Below, piece by piece: positions 1-7,174 of a DNA stretch of 64,000 nt; position 1 is the stretch's first letter; each line of letters starts with the position of its first letter. The DNA comes from Lichenibacterium minor (GTDB taxonomy: Bacteria; Pseudomonadota; Alphaproteobacteria; Rhizobiales; Beijerinckiaceae). The DNA is taken from assembly GCF_004137685.1 (NCBI RefSeq), contig NZ_QYBB01000008.1:1-64000 (forward strand), read 5' to 3'. Both the position numbers and the translations under genes were made by a program. The notes below the pieces were generated by a model that worked only from the letters and a program-made list of their open reading frames with translations, had not been told where the DNA came from and did no database searches.

Positions 1-73
1 CCGCATCAGCGAGAGGCCCTGAATCACAGGAGGAGTCAGCCCGTCAACGACCAACGGTCAAACTGATGGGTGC

Positions 74-193
74 TCAGGCACGAAACTCGTCGTTCCGGTG
101 TGCGAAGAAGTCTTTCCGCCCGCCACCACCTCCCGCGTCTCGCGCTTCTTCGAAATTAGCAGGATTCAGAACGATCTGTATCGGGCTAGCCAT
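74..193 (-). pseudogene. Truncated N-terminus of an S8 (subtilase) peptidase-like partner of the AAA+ ATPase
   Basis: An ATG at 193 overlaps the end of the upstream ATPase gene by 8 bp and opens a 39-codon frame that ends in TGA at 74-76. The peptide begins MASPIQIVLNPANFEEARD and continues with a five-glycine run and KDFFAHRNDEFRA. From memory, this glycine-rich KDFFA stretch resembles the N-terminus of S8-family peptidases encoded just downstream of AAA+ ATPases of this kind. Nothing similar continues in any frame before the window edge, so the gene looks cut off by a deletion or insertion near position 74. The stop could instead be a point mutation, but the sequence beyond it shows no continuation of the family. 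The family assignment is by pattern only. Confidence 0.5.
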
Positions 194-1418
194 TTACATT
201 CTCGCTATCGCTGGATTTTGTACCACGTCCAAGCTGTCGACTGACGGTGGATTTATCTCGTCCCGACACTTCTCCAATATCGGCCAATGTGAACCCGAGG
301 ATCGGGTCGTCTCGCATGGCTTGAAACAGCAACTTCGAGTCACCGAAAAGCAACGCACGCCGCTCAGTTTTTATGCGCGCGGAGTTCAGCGTCGCAAACT
401 GACGCAAGGTATCCAGCAAGCCCTTTTTGTTATCATCACGTAAGGTGAATACCTTCTTATACGTCCGAACAAGAGACTCGATTTCCGCACCGGTCGTTCC
501 CTCAGTGAACCAAGAAATTAAACGAAGATGAACGTCTGGCGCCTGAACGGGCTTCATAAAATGAGCAGCTATAACTCGCCGTAGATCGAAGTCTGGTTTA
601 GGAATCTCGAGTTGGACTTCGAACCTTCTCCAAATGGCAGGGTCTAATAGCTTGGGATGATTTGTAATTCCAATTGTAAATCCCACATCACGGCGCAGAT
701 CGAGGTTTTGCAGCAGAGTGTTAACTACTCTCTTTATTTCACCAACTTCCTGCGGATCGTCACGCACTTTCGCTATAGCGTCAAACTCATCAAGAAGCAG
801 TATGCACTGATAACGGTTTGCGAAATTGAAAAGATTTCCGATGTTCCTAGCAGTCGTTCCAAGGAAGGAAGATACTAGGCCGTCGAGCTTAACCGAGATG
901 ACAGGCAGGTCTAGTCGTTGCGCAATCCAGAGAGCGAGGCGCGTTTTGCCGGTCCCTGGCTCTCCATAAATCAGACAAGTCTTTGACGGTCGAATGTCCA
1001 GAGCAGACATGGCGTCGTAGTGAGCCCACTCTTCCACGATCGTCTCAATCGCATAACTGACGATGGAATCGAACAACGGTGCTCCCTGCTGAATATCTGC
1101 CGGGAAAAAAATATCCGCAAGAGCAGCTGCTGTCTCGCGGTCAACTGGCACCGGAGTGCTTCGTGTTAGTACTTCGCCGACGGCCTTGGATCTCGATCTT
1201 TCGATTCGGCTCGGGGCAATCTCGTGAGTGCGATCAGCAGTCGTCAGGATGCTCGTGAGCGCTCCTGACTCTTTACTACTCCCATCTCTAGCCAAAGCGT
1301 CGCGCAAGCGCTCGACCTGTTTACGAGTGGCAGGAGAGGCGTCAGCCATCGCAGCGCGACAAAGAGCCTGGACGATGGGGAAATGTTCCATAAGGCGGTC
1401 CCTGCGGCGCAGTATCAT
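186..1418 (-). CDS. AAA+ ATPase (accessory, subtilase-associated type)
   Basis: A 410-residue AAA+ ATPase. The Walker A is GEPGTGKT at residues 152-159, the Walker B is ILLLDEFDA around 206-214, and an arginine pair at 264-265 sits where an arginine finger is expected. The first 110 residues are not recognisable. The C-terminus carries a short helix-turn-helix-like stretch (LADIGEVSGRDKSTVSRQLG). ATPases of this type often precede a serine protease gene, and here the downstream partner survives only as a 39-codon stub that overlaps this stop. Base composition is clearly more AT-rich than the rest of the window, which suggests horizontal acquisition. A second ATG at 1391 is an equally plausible start. 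The cellular role is unknown; a role in defence or protein quality control is inference. Confidence 0.85.
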   Translation of the reverse strand: MILRRRDRLMEHFPIVQALCRAAMADASPATRKQVERLRDALARDGSSKESGALTSILTTADRTHEIAPSRIERSRSKAVGEVLTRSTPVPVDRETAAALADIFFPADIQQGAPLFDSIVSYAIETIVEEWAHYDAMSALDIRPSKTCLIYGEPGTGKTRLALWIAQRLDLPVISVKLDGLVSSFLGTTARNIGNLFNFANRYQCILLLDEFDAIAKVRDDPQEVGEIKRVVNTLLQNLDLRRDVGFTIGITNHPKLLDPAIWRRFEVQLEIPKPDFDLRRVIAAHFMKPVQAPDVHLRLISWFTEGTTGAEIESLVRTYKKVFTLRDDNKKGLLDTLRQFATLNSARIKTERRALLFGDSKLLFQAMRDDPILGFTLADIGEVSGRDKSTVSRQLGRGTKSSDSENVNG

Positions 1419-1620
1419 TGAGCGCCATCCAGGTGCATATAGCGCTCCGAGAGTTGCGTTTCAAGCCGTTTTCGGTGCGTCGAAAGGCCAGATAGATGCA
1501 TCAAAGGGTCGTATCGTTGCTCAGGTGCGGTTGGCTGAGGCGCAGAGTGCAGGCTTGGCCGTTAGGGTAGGGAAAAAGGTGCGTGCGTCCGATGATTGCC
1601 CTTCTCCGAAGCGCTCGGCC
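1419..1620. other. Intergenic, no gene recognised
   Basis: About 200 bp lie between the ATPase start and the end of the glutathionylspermidine-synthase remnant. No convincing gene, repeat or terminator is seen. It would contain the ATPase promoter. Confidence 0.4.
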
Positions 1621-2037
1621 TCACGTGATGGCGTTAGGCACGAAGCGCGATCGGTTCCAGTGATCGCCATCGCATCCTCTCGAATGCCAATCCCGCAAGG
1701 GCGGCCGACGACGATCCACGATCCGACAACGGGCCGCATGCCATCGAACACAGGCAAGGGGTGAAAGGCCCGAAAGACTTCAGGGCCGTCGTAGAGACCT
1801 TCTGTCCGCGCCGCCGCAGCGCCACGCTCGACGATGGTGATGTTCGCCCCTCTCGCGAGTGCATCGGCTTTCGCACCCAGCTGTCGCCGAGCGCCGATGC
1901 GCCGGCTTCGTCTTCGATAAAGGTGGGGAGCAGGTTCTGATTACCCGGCGCGAGCTACCACAGCAGCGGCAGAATGCCCTTGCTCGACAGCTTCATCTTC
2001 CAGGCCGGTTCGACCATGCGAACCGTCGCCATCGACA
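1621..2037 (-). pseudogene. Glutathionylspermidine synthase family C-terminal pseudogene
   Basis: Reading the minus strand across frames recovers the C-terminal end of a glutathionylspermidine synthase (ATP-grasp, GspS-type) in pieces. They are MVEPAWKMKLSSKGILPLLW, then an in-frame TAG, then LAPGNQNLLPTFIEDE and VRKPMHSREG. A frameshift leads to RGANITIVERG and PLPVFDGMRPVVGSWIV, then GIGIREDAMAIT. A second shift gives NRSRFVPNAIT followed by TGA at 1621-1623. The order and spacing match the family's C-terminus, so the gene is broken by one stop and at least two frameshifts. The N-terminal two thirds are absent: the exonuclease gene begins where they would be. No function is expected. Confidence 0.8.
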
Positions 2038-2039
2038 TC

Positions 2040-3044
2040 TTATCCAGGGCGGTAGCGCTCGAAGGCGGTCATTACGTCCTTGCGCAGCTCGACCTCGCGT
2101 AGGTAGATCTCGCGCTCCAGGAACCGCATCTCGGCCGCGACGTCATCTTCGTCGACCTCAGTCCACCACGCCTTCGGCTGGCCATCGCTACCACCAAACC
2201 AGCGATAGCCACGGGCACGGAGGACGTCCTTCATGTCGTAGGGCGCCCACTCGGCCCAGATCCGCACCCGCGTGCGGCCTGATGAGCGCAGGAGGTGGCC
2301 GAGCATCGGGCCCGCATCGCCATCAGGCACATGAGCCAGCACCTCCAGGAGCGCGTGACAGTCGTCCACGGCCCGGTGCCCGTTGTGGAACAGGCCGCAG
2401 CCGTTGACGAGGTACCCGAGCTTGGCGCCCTCGAAACCGGCCTCACTCCACGGCACCTCGTTGACCGAGCAGGCCCAGGCGCGATGCACGAAGGCCTCGT
2501 CCAATCGTTCGCAGAACGCGCGGTCGAACTTGGCGTTGTGGGCGATCACGGTCTCGGCCGGCTCCAACAGGGCGCGGACAGCCGCCATGTCGATGACCTG
2601 GCCCGCCACCATTTTGGCCGTGATGCCGGTCAGGCGCGTGATCTCCGCGCTGATCTCGCCCTTGGGCTCGTGCAGCATGCTCAGCGCGCCGATCACCTGG
2701 CCGATGCGACCCTCGGCGTCGTGCACGAAGGCCACCATGCCAAGCTCGATCACCTCGTCTCGACTGTGGTCGAGTCCCGTCGTCTCGACGTCGACGATGC
2801 AGGCCACGGCCTCGCCGGGCTTGAGCTGGTAGGCAGGGTCGACGGATCGCGGCTGCAGGCGCCGGAGCACGCGGTAGTCGTCGTGGGCGTCGAGGACCCG
2901 CGCGGCGCACTCGTGGTCGAGCCAGGGCCCACCACGCTGCCGCTTGGACGGTGCGGCGCGGGCGCGGATGGCCCGCGGCGACGGGGTTGGAGGCGCCTCA
3001 TCCTCGCCGAACAGGTCCGGCTGGGAGAACGGGCTGGGGCTCAT
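2040..3044 (-). CDS. DnaQ-like 3'-5' exonuclease (DEDDh)
   Basis: A 334-residue protein with a DnaQ/RNase T-type exonuclease domain at about residues 78-235. The catalytic acidic residues are visible: D85 and E87 in VDVETTG, D174 in AHNAKFD, and H223...D228 in HRAVDD, the DEDDh signature. The N-terminal 75 residues are polar and low in complexity. The C-terminal 80 residues (YDMKDVLRARGYRWFGG) form a small extra domain seen in exonuclease-type proteins of mobile and chromosomal loci. It is not obviously the epsilon subunit, since it lacks a typical polymerase-binding tail. Its ATG overlaps the stop of a 30-codon gene (ATGA), so the two are probably translated in a coupled way. Confidence 0.85.
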   Translation of the reverse strand: MSPSPFSQPDLFGEDEAPPTPSPRAIRARAAPSKRQRGGPWLDHECAARVLDAHDDYRVLRRLQPRSVDPAYQLKPGEAVACIVDVETTGLDHSRDEVIELGMVAFVHDAEGRIGQVIGALSMLHEPKGEISAEITRLTGITAKMVAGQVIDMAAVRALLEPAETVIAHNAKFDRAFCERLDEAFVHRAWACSVNEVPWSEAGFEGAKLGYLVNGCGLFHNGHRAVDDCHALLEVLAHVPDGDAGPMLGHLLRSSGRTRVRIWAEWAPYDMKDVLRARGYRWFGGSDGQPKAWWTEVDEDDVAAEMRFLEREIYLREVELRKDVMTAFERYRPG

Positions 3045-3133
3045 GGCATCGGCCTATGGATGACGCACAGTGCCAGGGTGGCGGCGATGGCGGCCAGCAG
3101 CAGAACGCAGATCAGGTCGGGCGCGGAGATCAT
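3041..3133 (-). CDS. 30-residue membrane protein coupled to the exonuclease
   Basis: The sequence begins MISAPDLICVLLLAAIAATL and is a short frame dominated by one transmembrane segment, with a basic C-terminal end (VIHRPMP). The start is supported by a strong ribosome-binding site, GAGGAGT, 5 bases upstream (3135-3141 on the complement). The frame is open further upstream to 3286, but that extension is not protein-like and has no ribosome-binding site. Its stop overlaps the exonuclease ATG (ATGA). No family is recognised. It may act mainly as a leader cistron. Confidence 0.5.
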   Translation of the reverse strand: MISAPDLICVLLLAAIAATLALCVIHRPMP

Positions 3134-3396
3134 GCACTCCTCATGCTGGATCACGAAAACGCGGCTGGTCCGGAGCCGGCCCAGCAAACCGGTGCCAAGT
3201 CGCGGGAACAGCTGCCTGCGCGCGCAGCCCTGCATCGGATCGGGTCGCTCGATATGGGGCCGGCCGATTGGCAGAGCGCTGATCATCCGTGCAGCGCCTC
3301 ACGGACATGTCGACCGGCCCCGAAAATGCGGGCCAGGAGGCCGAAAACGAACCTGACGTGGCCGTTTCTGTGCGGATAACTGTGCGGGTGATTGGT

Positions 3397-3416
3397 AGTG
3401 GTTCTGGTAAACCACT
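3397..3416 (-). terminator. Hairpin downstream of tRNA-Pro
   Basis: A perfect 7-bp inverted repeat (AGTGGTT/AACCACT) with a 6-base loop starts 8 bases beyond the 3' CCA of the tRNA on the minus strand. There is no clear U-tract. It is a plausible end or processing signal of the tRNA transcript. Confidence 0.4.
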
Positions 3417-3424
3417 GATATGCT

Positions 3425-3501
3425 TGGTCGGAGTGATAGGATTCGAACCTACGACCCCCTCGTCCCGAACGAGGTGCGCTACCAGGCTGCGCTACACTCC
3501 G
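3425..3501 (-). tRNA. tRNA-Pro (CGG)
   Basis: A complete 77-base tRNA on the minus strand. The acceptor stem CGGAGTG pairs with CACTCCG, followed by discriminator A and an encoded CCA. The anticodon stem CTCGT/ACGAG closes the loop TTCGGGA, which contains anticodon CGG. The T-arm holds GGTTCGAATCC. It reads the proline codon CCG, which is abundant in this GC-rich DNA. Confidence 0.97.
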
Positions 3502-4075
3502 ACACTGGCCGGACGCGCGTGGCGCCGACAAGCGGGTGTATAGCGGGACCGGCGGGCCCCCGCAAGCCCCGAGCGTCGGAAAGCGGAGGTGCGGATCTGG
3601 TGCCGGCTCCCGGCCGGTGCCGGACGCGGGCGTGACGGTCGGACGTGGGACGGCCCGACGGGCGCATCGCCGTTTCAACGCCGCACGGCGAGGTGCCGGT
3701 CGGCACGGTTCCGTCCGGCCGGGGGCCGGGGACGCGCCGGCGGACGATGGGAGCGCGCCCTCGTGGCAGGACGACCCGGAACGATGCTGGGGCGCGGGCA
3801 GGAGCCCCGTCCCCGCTGCGGTCGATCCGGATCCGGCGCGGCGGACCGCTTTCAGCCAAGCGCGGTGCCGCCTTCGGCTTGCACTCGACCGCCGGCCGCG
3901 GCGGAGACTGACGGACCCGCGCTCGCCGGCGGCGGTCGGTGACAGGTGGGGCCGGTCGATTTGACGGGGGCGCGCCCCCCGGCGTCGATTCCGCGGACCA
4001 TCAATCCTTAAGGCATGCTGGATAGGACGTGAGAAGGGGCCTGCCGTCCGGAGCGGTGACGATGGGGGAGCGACG
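3502..4075. other. 574-bp gap, no gene recognised
   Basis: Very GC-rich sequence with several open frames on both strands that look like composition artefacts (Arg/Gly/Pro-rich, no ribosome-binding sites). A perfect 14-bp palindrome GGGGGCGCGCCCCC lies at 3966-3979. The end nearest 4076 should carry the promoter of the FAD oxidoreductase gene. Confidence 0.4.
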
Positions 4076-5218
4076 ATGACGTCTGACATGCGGAACGTCG
4101 ATGTGGCGGTGATCGGCGCGGGCCTCGCCGGCACCTGCGCCGCCAGCGTGCTGGCGAAGGCCGGATATGCGACGGCCCTCATCGATCCCAGGGGCGTCTA
4201 CCCGCACGATTTCCGCGCCGAAAAGCTGGGTCAGCCCCAGATGGACCAGTTCGAGCGCCTGGGCGTCGGGGCGAGCGCGGCTTCGGTCACCACGCCCGTG
4301 GACGAGGTCACCGTCGTGCGGTTCGGGACGTTGATCCGGCGGGAGCGTCGCCGCGAATACGGGATCTCCTACACCAACCTCGTCAACCGCCTCCGTGCCG
4401 ACCTCCCGGGCGGATCGGCGCTGACGGTCGGCCGCATCGACGACATCCTGCCCGGGGGGGATCGACGGACGGTGGTCCTGGCCGACGGGCGCCGCATCTC
4501 GGCCCGGCTGGTCGTCATCGCGACGGGGCTCGGCGACGCGGTGCGGCGCAAGGTCGGCATCTCGCGCACGTCGATCAGCCCGCGCCATTCCCTGTCGATC
4601 GGCTTCGACATGCGGGCACCGCGCCGGGACTTCCCCTTCCAGTCCCTGACCTATTACGCCGAATCGTTCGGCATGGCGGCCGCCTACCTGACGCTGTTCC
4701 CCTTGGGCGACACGATGCGCGCCAACCTGTTCGCGTATCGCGAACCCGGGGACGCCTGGACGCGCGCCTTCGCCTCCGCGCCGAGCGAGGGTCTCGCGGC
4801 GCTCCTGCCCCGCCTCCGGCGACTGTGCCCGGACCTCGCGGTCGCGGGGGCCGTCGAGGTCCGGCCCATCGACCTCGTGCGGGCCGAAGATCCCGCCCGC
4901 GACGGCGTCGTCCTGATCGGGGACGCCTACCTCAACACCTGCCCCATCCCCGGCACCGGCATCGGCAAGGTGCTGGTCGACGTCGAGCGGCTCTGCCGGG
5001 TCTACGTGCCGCGCTGGATGGACCTGCCGAACATCGACCGTGCGGCCACGGCGGATTTCTACGCGGACCCCGTGAAGGCGGCTTCGGACGCCGAAAGCCT
5101 GCGGGCCAGCGTTTATGCGCGCGCCATCGGCACCGCGACGGGGTTGCCCTGGAAGGCGCGAAGGATGCGCAACTACGTCGGGCGCCACGTCATCGACGCG
5201 CTGTGTCCCGCGCGGTGA
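4076..5218 (+). CDS. FAD-dependent oxidoreductase (UbiH/geranylgeranyl reductase-like fold)
   Basis: A 380-residue flavoprotein. The N-terminal dinucleotide-binding motif is VIGAGLAG (GxGxxG, residues 12-19). A second FAD motif, VLIGDAYLNTCPIPGTGIGK, sits near residue 280 at the place of the GD motif of aromatic-ring and isoprenoid monooxygenases. RLVVIATG around residue 145 is the third nucleotide-contact strand. The start has a GGGGAGCGACG ribosome-binding site. It stands at the edge of an exopolysaccharide cluster and converges on the GINT1-like gene. The substrate is unknown; polyprenyl-lipid or sugar tailoring is possible but is inference only. Confidence 0.8.
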   Translation: MTSDMRNVDVAVIGAGLAGTCAASVLAKAGYATALIDPRGVYPHDFRAEKLGQPQMDQFERLGVGASAASVTTPVDEVTVVRFGTLIRRERRREYGISYTNLVNRLRADLPGGSALTVGRIDDILPGGDRRTVVLADGRRISARLVVIATGLGDAVRRKVGISRTSISPRHSLSIGFDMRAPRRDFPFQSLTYYAESFGMAAAYLTLFPLGDTMRANLFAYREPGDAWTRAFASAPSEGLAALLPRLRRLCPDLAVAGAVEVRPIDLVRAEDPARDGVVLIGDAYLNTCPIPGTGIGKVLVDVERLCRVYVPRWMDLPNIDRAATADFYADPVKAASDAESLRASVYARAIGTATGLPWKARRMRNYVGRHVIDALCPAR

Positions 5219-5220
5219 CG

Positions 5221-5252
5221 CCCCGTCCCGGCGGGCCCGCGCCGGGACGGGG
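5221..5252. terminator. Bidirectional GC-rich hairpin
   Basis: A perfect 13-bp inverted repeat (CCCCGTCCCGGCG/CGCCGGGACGGGG) with a 6-base loop fills the 39-bp gap between two convergent genes ending at 5218 and 5258. There is no U-tract, but position and symmetry suggest a shared terminator. Confidence 0.6.
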
Positions 5253-5257
5253 CGGGG

Positions 5258-6859
5258 TCACCGGACGGCGGCGGGGTCGCGGGCCAGCGCAGGCGCGTCC
5301 GTGCGCGGCGGGGCTCCGGCGCCGCGGCGCAGGCGGGCGGCCAGCGGGGCGAACCGGAGCGCCCGCGCCGAGCCATCGATGAACTCGAAACCGCCGGCGG
5401 CGTTCAGCGTGTGGAGCCGGCTCCCCGGCCAGGACGGCCCCGGCGCCAAGCGCGCCACGACCGTTTGGCCGAAGCCCTCGTCGTCGAGCCGGTCGATGCG
5501 GGCCAGGGCCAGGGCGGCGCCGTAGCCCGCCGAACAGTCCTGGACGGGCCTGATCAGCCGTCCGTCCCGCTCGACGACGCGCCCGGCCGGCCGGGCCGCC
5601 GCGATGTCGATCAGGACCGGGTTCGCGGCGTGGGGCGTCCAGGGGCCCCGGAAGCCGGGCGCCGACCACAGGTGGAGCGCGTCGGAGAAGCAGCCCCGCC
5701 CGAGCGGCGCCGCCGCCGCGGCGTGGCGCAGCGTGGCGAACATCCACCAGCGCCCGTCCCGCTCGAACAGCGTCGCGTCGCTGGCCGTCACGCCGCTGAG
5801 CAGCGTCGCCTCCTTCACCCAGCCGCCGGGGAAGGCGGTCGCCCGGTACAGGTCGACGGTGCCGTTCGCGCAGCTTTCCGGCACCATCCACACGGCCCCG
5901 TCCCGCGCGAAGACGAAGGGGTAGGACAGGTGGTGCGGCTCCTCGAGCACCGGCACCGGGGTGCCCAGGGGGCCGTCGGGGCCGAAGCGAACGGCCGAGA
6001 TGACGCCCTTGGCTTTGGCGTGGACGTAGTCTTCCACGAAGAGCGTGCAGGTGCCGTCGTGGACGATGGGGAAGGGGTCGGCGTAGAAGCGCGACCCGTC
6101 GTCGGGCAGCGATTGCCAGCCGCCCGCCGGGTGGTGCCCGAGCGACGCCACGTCGGGTCCGTCGAGCCGCCGCCAGCCCACGCGCCAATGCGGCCCGTTG
6201 AAGCCCAGGCGGTACAAGCGGCGCACGAGCGCCCCGGCCCCGGCCCGCCCCGCGCGCCCCGCGACATCGCCCAGGCCGAGGCGGGGCGATGGCGCGCGGG
6301 GCGGGATGTCCCACGGCGGCGGGGCGGCGGTCCCCGGCATCCGGGATTTCGCCACGGCCGCGGCGATCAGCGTCGTGCTGCGCGACAGGCCGTCCTCGAA
6401 GGCCGTCCGGACCACGCCGCGGACTTCGGTGCCGATCCGGCCGACTTCCAGCACCCGGTCGCCCTCGGCCAGCGCCGCGATCGGCGGGCGGTCGTCGAGC
6501 AGCGCCGCCAGCAGCCCCCGTTCCCCCGGAACGCCGTCGTAGCTCAGCGTCCACACGCGCGGGGCGGCCGTCTTCGGCACGTCGCCGCACAGGTCGACGA
6601 CGATGTCGGGCCGGGCCGGCCCGATTCCCGGCCAGCGGGCGAGGTCCGACGGCCGCGCGGGCGCCGCCATATGGGCGTCGGGCAGGCGGTGGATCGCCGC
6701 TTCCAGGCGGAACAGCAGGTCGGCCGAGCCCGTCCACGGGTCGGGGCTCGGCCGAAGGTCGAAGTCGACGGCACATCCGAACCCGTCGGAAAGCTCGGCC
6801 GCCAACAGCGCGTGCCACCGCCGTGGCCGGCGGGCGTCCAGTCTCAGCCTCACATGCAT
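5258..6859 (-). CDS. GINT1-like beta-propeller glycan biosynthesis protein (formyltransferase-like N-terminus)
   Basis: A 533-residue protein. The C-terminal half has the repeats of a five-bladed propeller: FYADPFPIVHDG, LFVEDY, SYPFVFARDGAVWMVPES, DATLFERDGRWWMFAT and RLIRPVQDCS. These match the N-terminal-like domain of glucosamine inositolphosphorylceramide transferase 1, common in bacterial exopolysaccharide clusters. The first 200 residues resemble a divergent formyltransferase-type domain. The start is taken at ATG 6859, with GAGG 9 bases upstream and an N-terminus (MHVRLRLDARRPRRWH) typical of the family; an upstream GTG at 6898 is possible. It is divergent from the co-polymerase gene. 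A sugar-transfer or sugar-modification role in the exopolysaccharide pathway is inferred from domain and context. Confidence 0.75.
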   Translation of the reverse strand: MHVRLRLDARRPRRWHALLAAELSDGFGCAVDFDLRPSPDPWTGSADLLFRLEAAIHRLPDAHMAAPARPSDLARWPGIGPARPDIVVDLCGDVPKTAAPRVWTLSYDGVPGERGLLAALLDDRPPIAALAEGDRVLEVGRIGTEVRGVVRTAFEDGLSRSTTLIAAAVAKSRMPGTAAPPPWDIPPRAPSPRLGLGDVAGRAGRAGAGALVRRLYRLGFNGPHWRVGWRRLDGPDVASLGHHPAGGWQSLPDDGSRFYADPFPIVHDGTCTLFVEDYVHAKAKGVISAVRFGPDGPLGTPVPVLEEPHHLSYPFVFARDGAVWMVPESCANGTVDLYRATAFPGGWVKEATLLSGVTASDATLFERDGRWWMFATLRHAAAAAPLGRGCFSDALHLWSAPGFRGPWTPHAANPVLIDIAAARPAGRVVERDGRLIRPVQDCSAGYGAALALARIDRLDDEGFGQTVVARLAPGPSWPGSRLHTLNAAGGFEFIDGSARALRFAPLAARLRRGAGAPPRTDAPALARDPAAVR

Positions 6860-7174
6860 GCCGTGCCGCCTCGCGTCGAGCGCCGCGGCCGCCCCCACGG
6901 CGTCGCGGGCCCGCTTCGCCCGCGATCATCCGACAGGACTCGTGCTCAAATCCTGAAGGGCCCGGACAACCGCCCGTCGGCCGCGGGGGATTTGTTTACG
7001 GTGGGACGACATATTGCGGGTCGGTCCCGCAGATCCGCACGCCGCACTTCCGCGACGGACGCATCGTCGGGCGAGCCGGGTATCGTCGGCCTGGCCTGCC
7101 GCTTCCTCCCCGCCCCAACGGGCCGGGCGTCGGACGGTGCGCGGACGGGAGGCCGGCACGTGGGGAGCGCTGTC
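6860..7174. promoter_or_regulatory. Divergent intergenic region of the exopolysaccharide cluster
   Basis: About 315 bp separate the GINT1-like gene from the oppositely oriented co-polymerase gene, so both promoters should lie here. I see no clear -35/-10 pair or operator symmetry and no further gene. Confidence 0.4.

Noticed and set aside
1..73. Possible insertion-sequence end at the left edge
   Set aside because: The sequence after the protease stub changes character, but it is too short to recognise terminal repeats or a transposase.
3966..3979. GGGGGCGCGCCCCC palindrome as a terminator
   Set aside because: There is no loop, no U-tract and no gene end nearby; it is expected by chance in such GC-rich sequence.
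3511..4075. Small plus-strand frames in the gap after tRNA-Pro
   Set aside because: Several overlapping frames of similar length on both strands with Gly/Arg/Pro-rich products; typical of non-coding GC-rich DNA.
5411..7174. Extension of the co-polymerase frame about 590 codons upstream
   Set aside because: That part is antisense to the GINT1-like gene. The TTG at 7175 has a good ribosome-binding site just before the Wzz domain.
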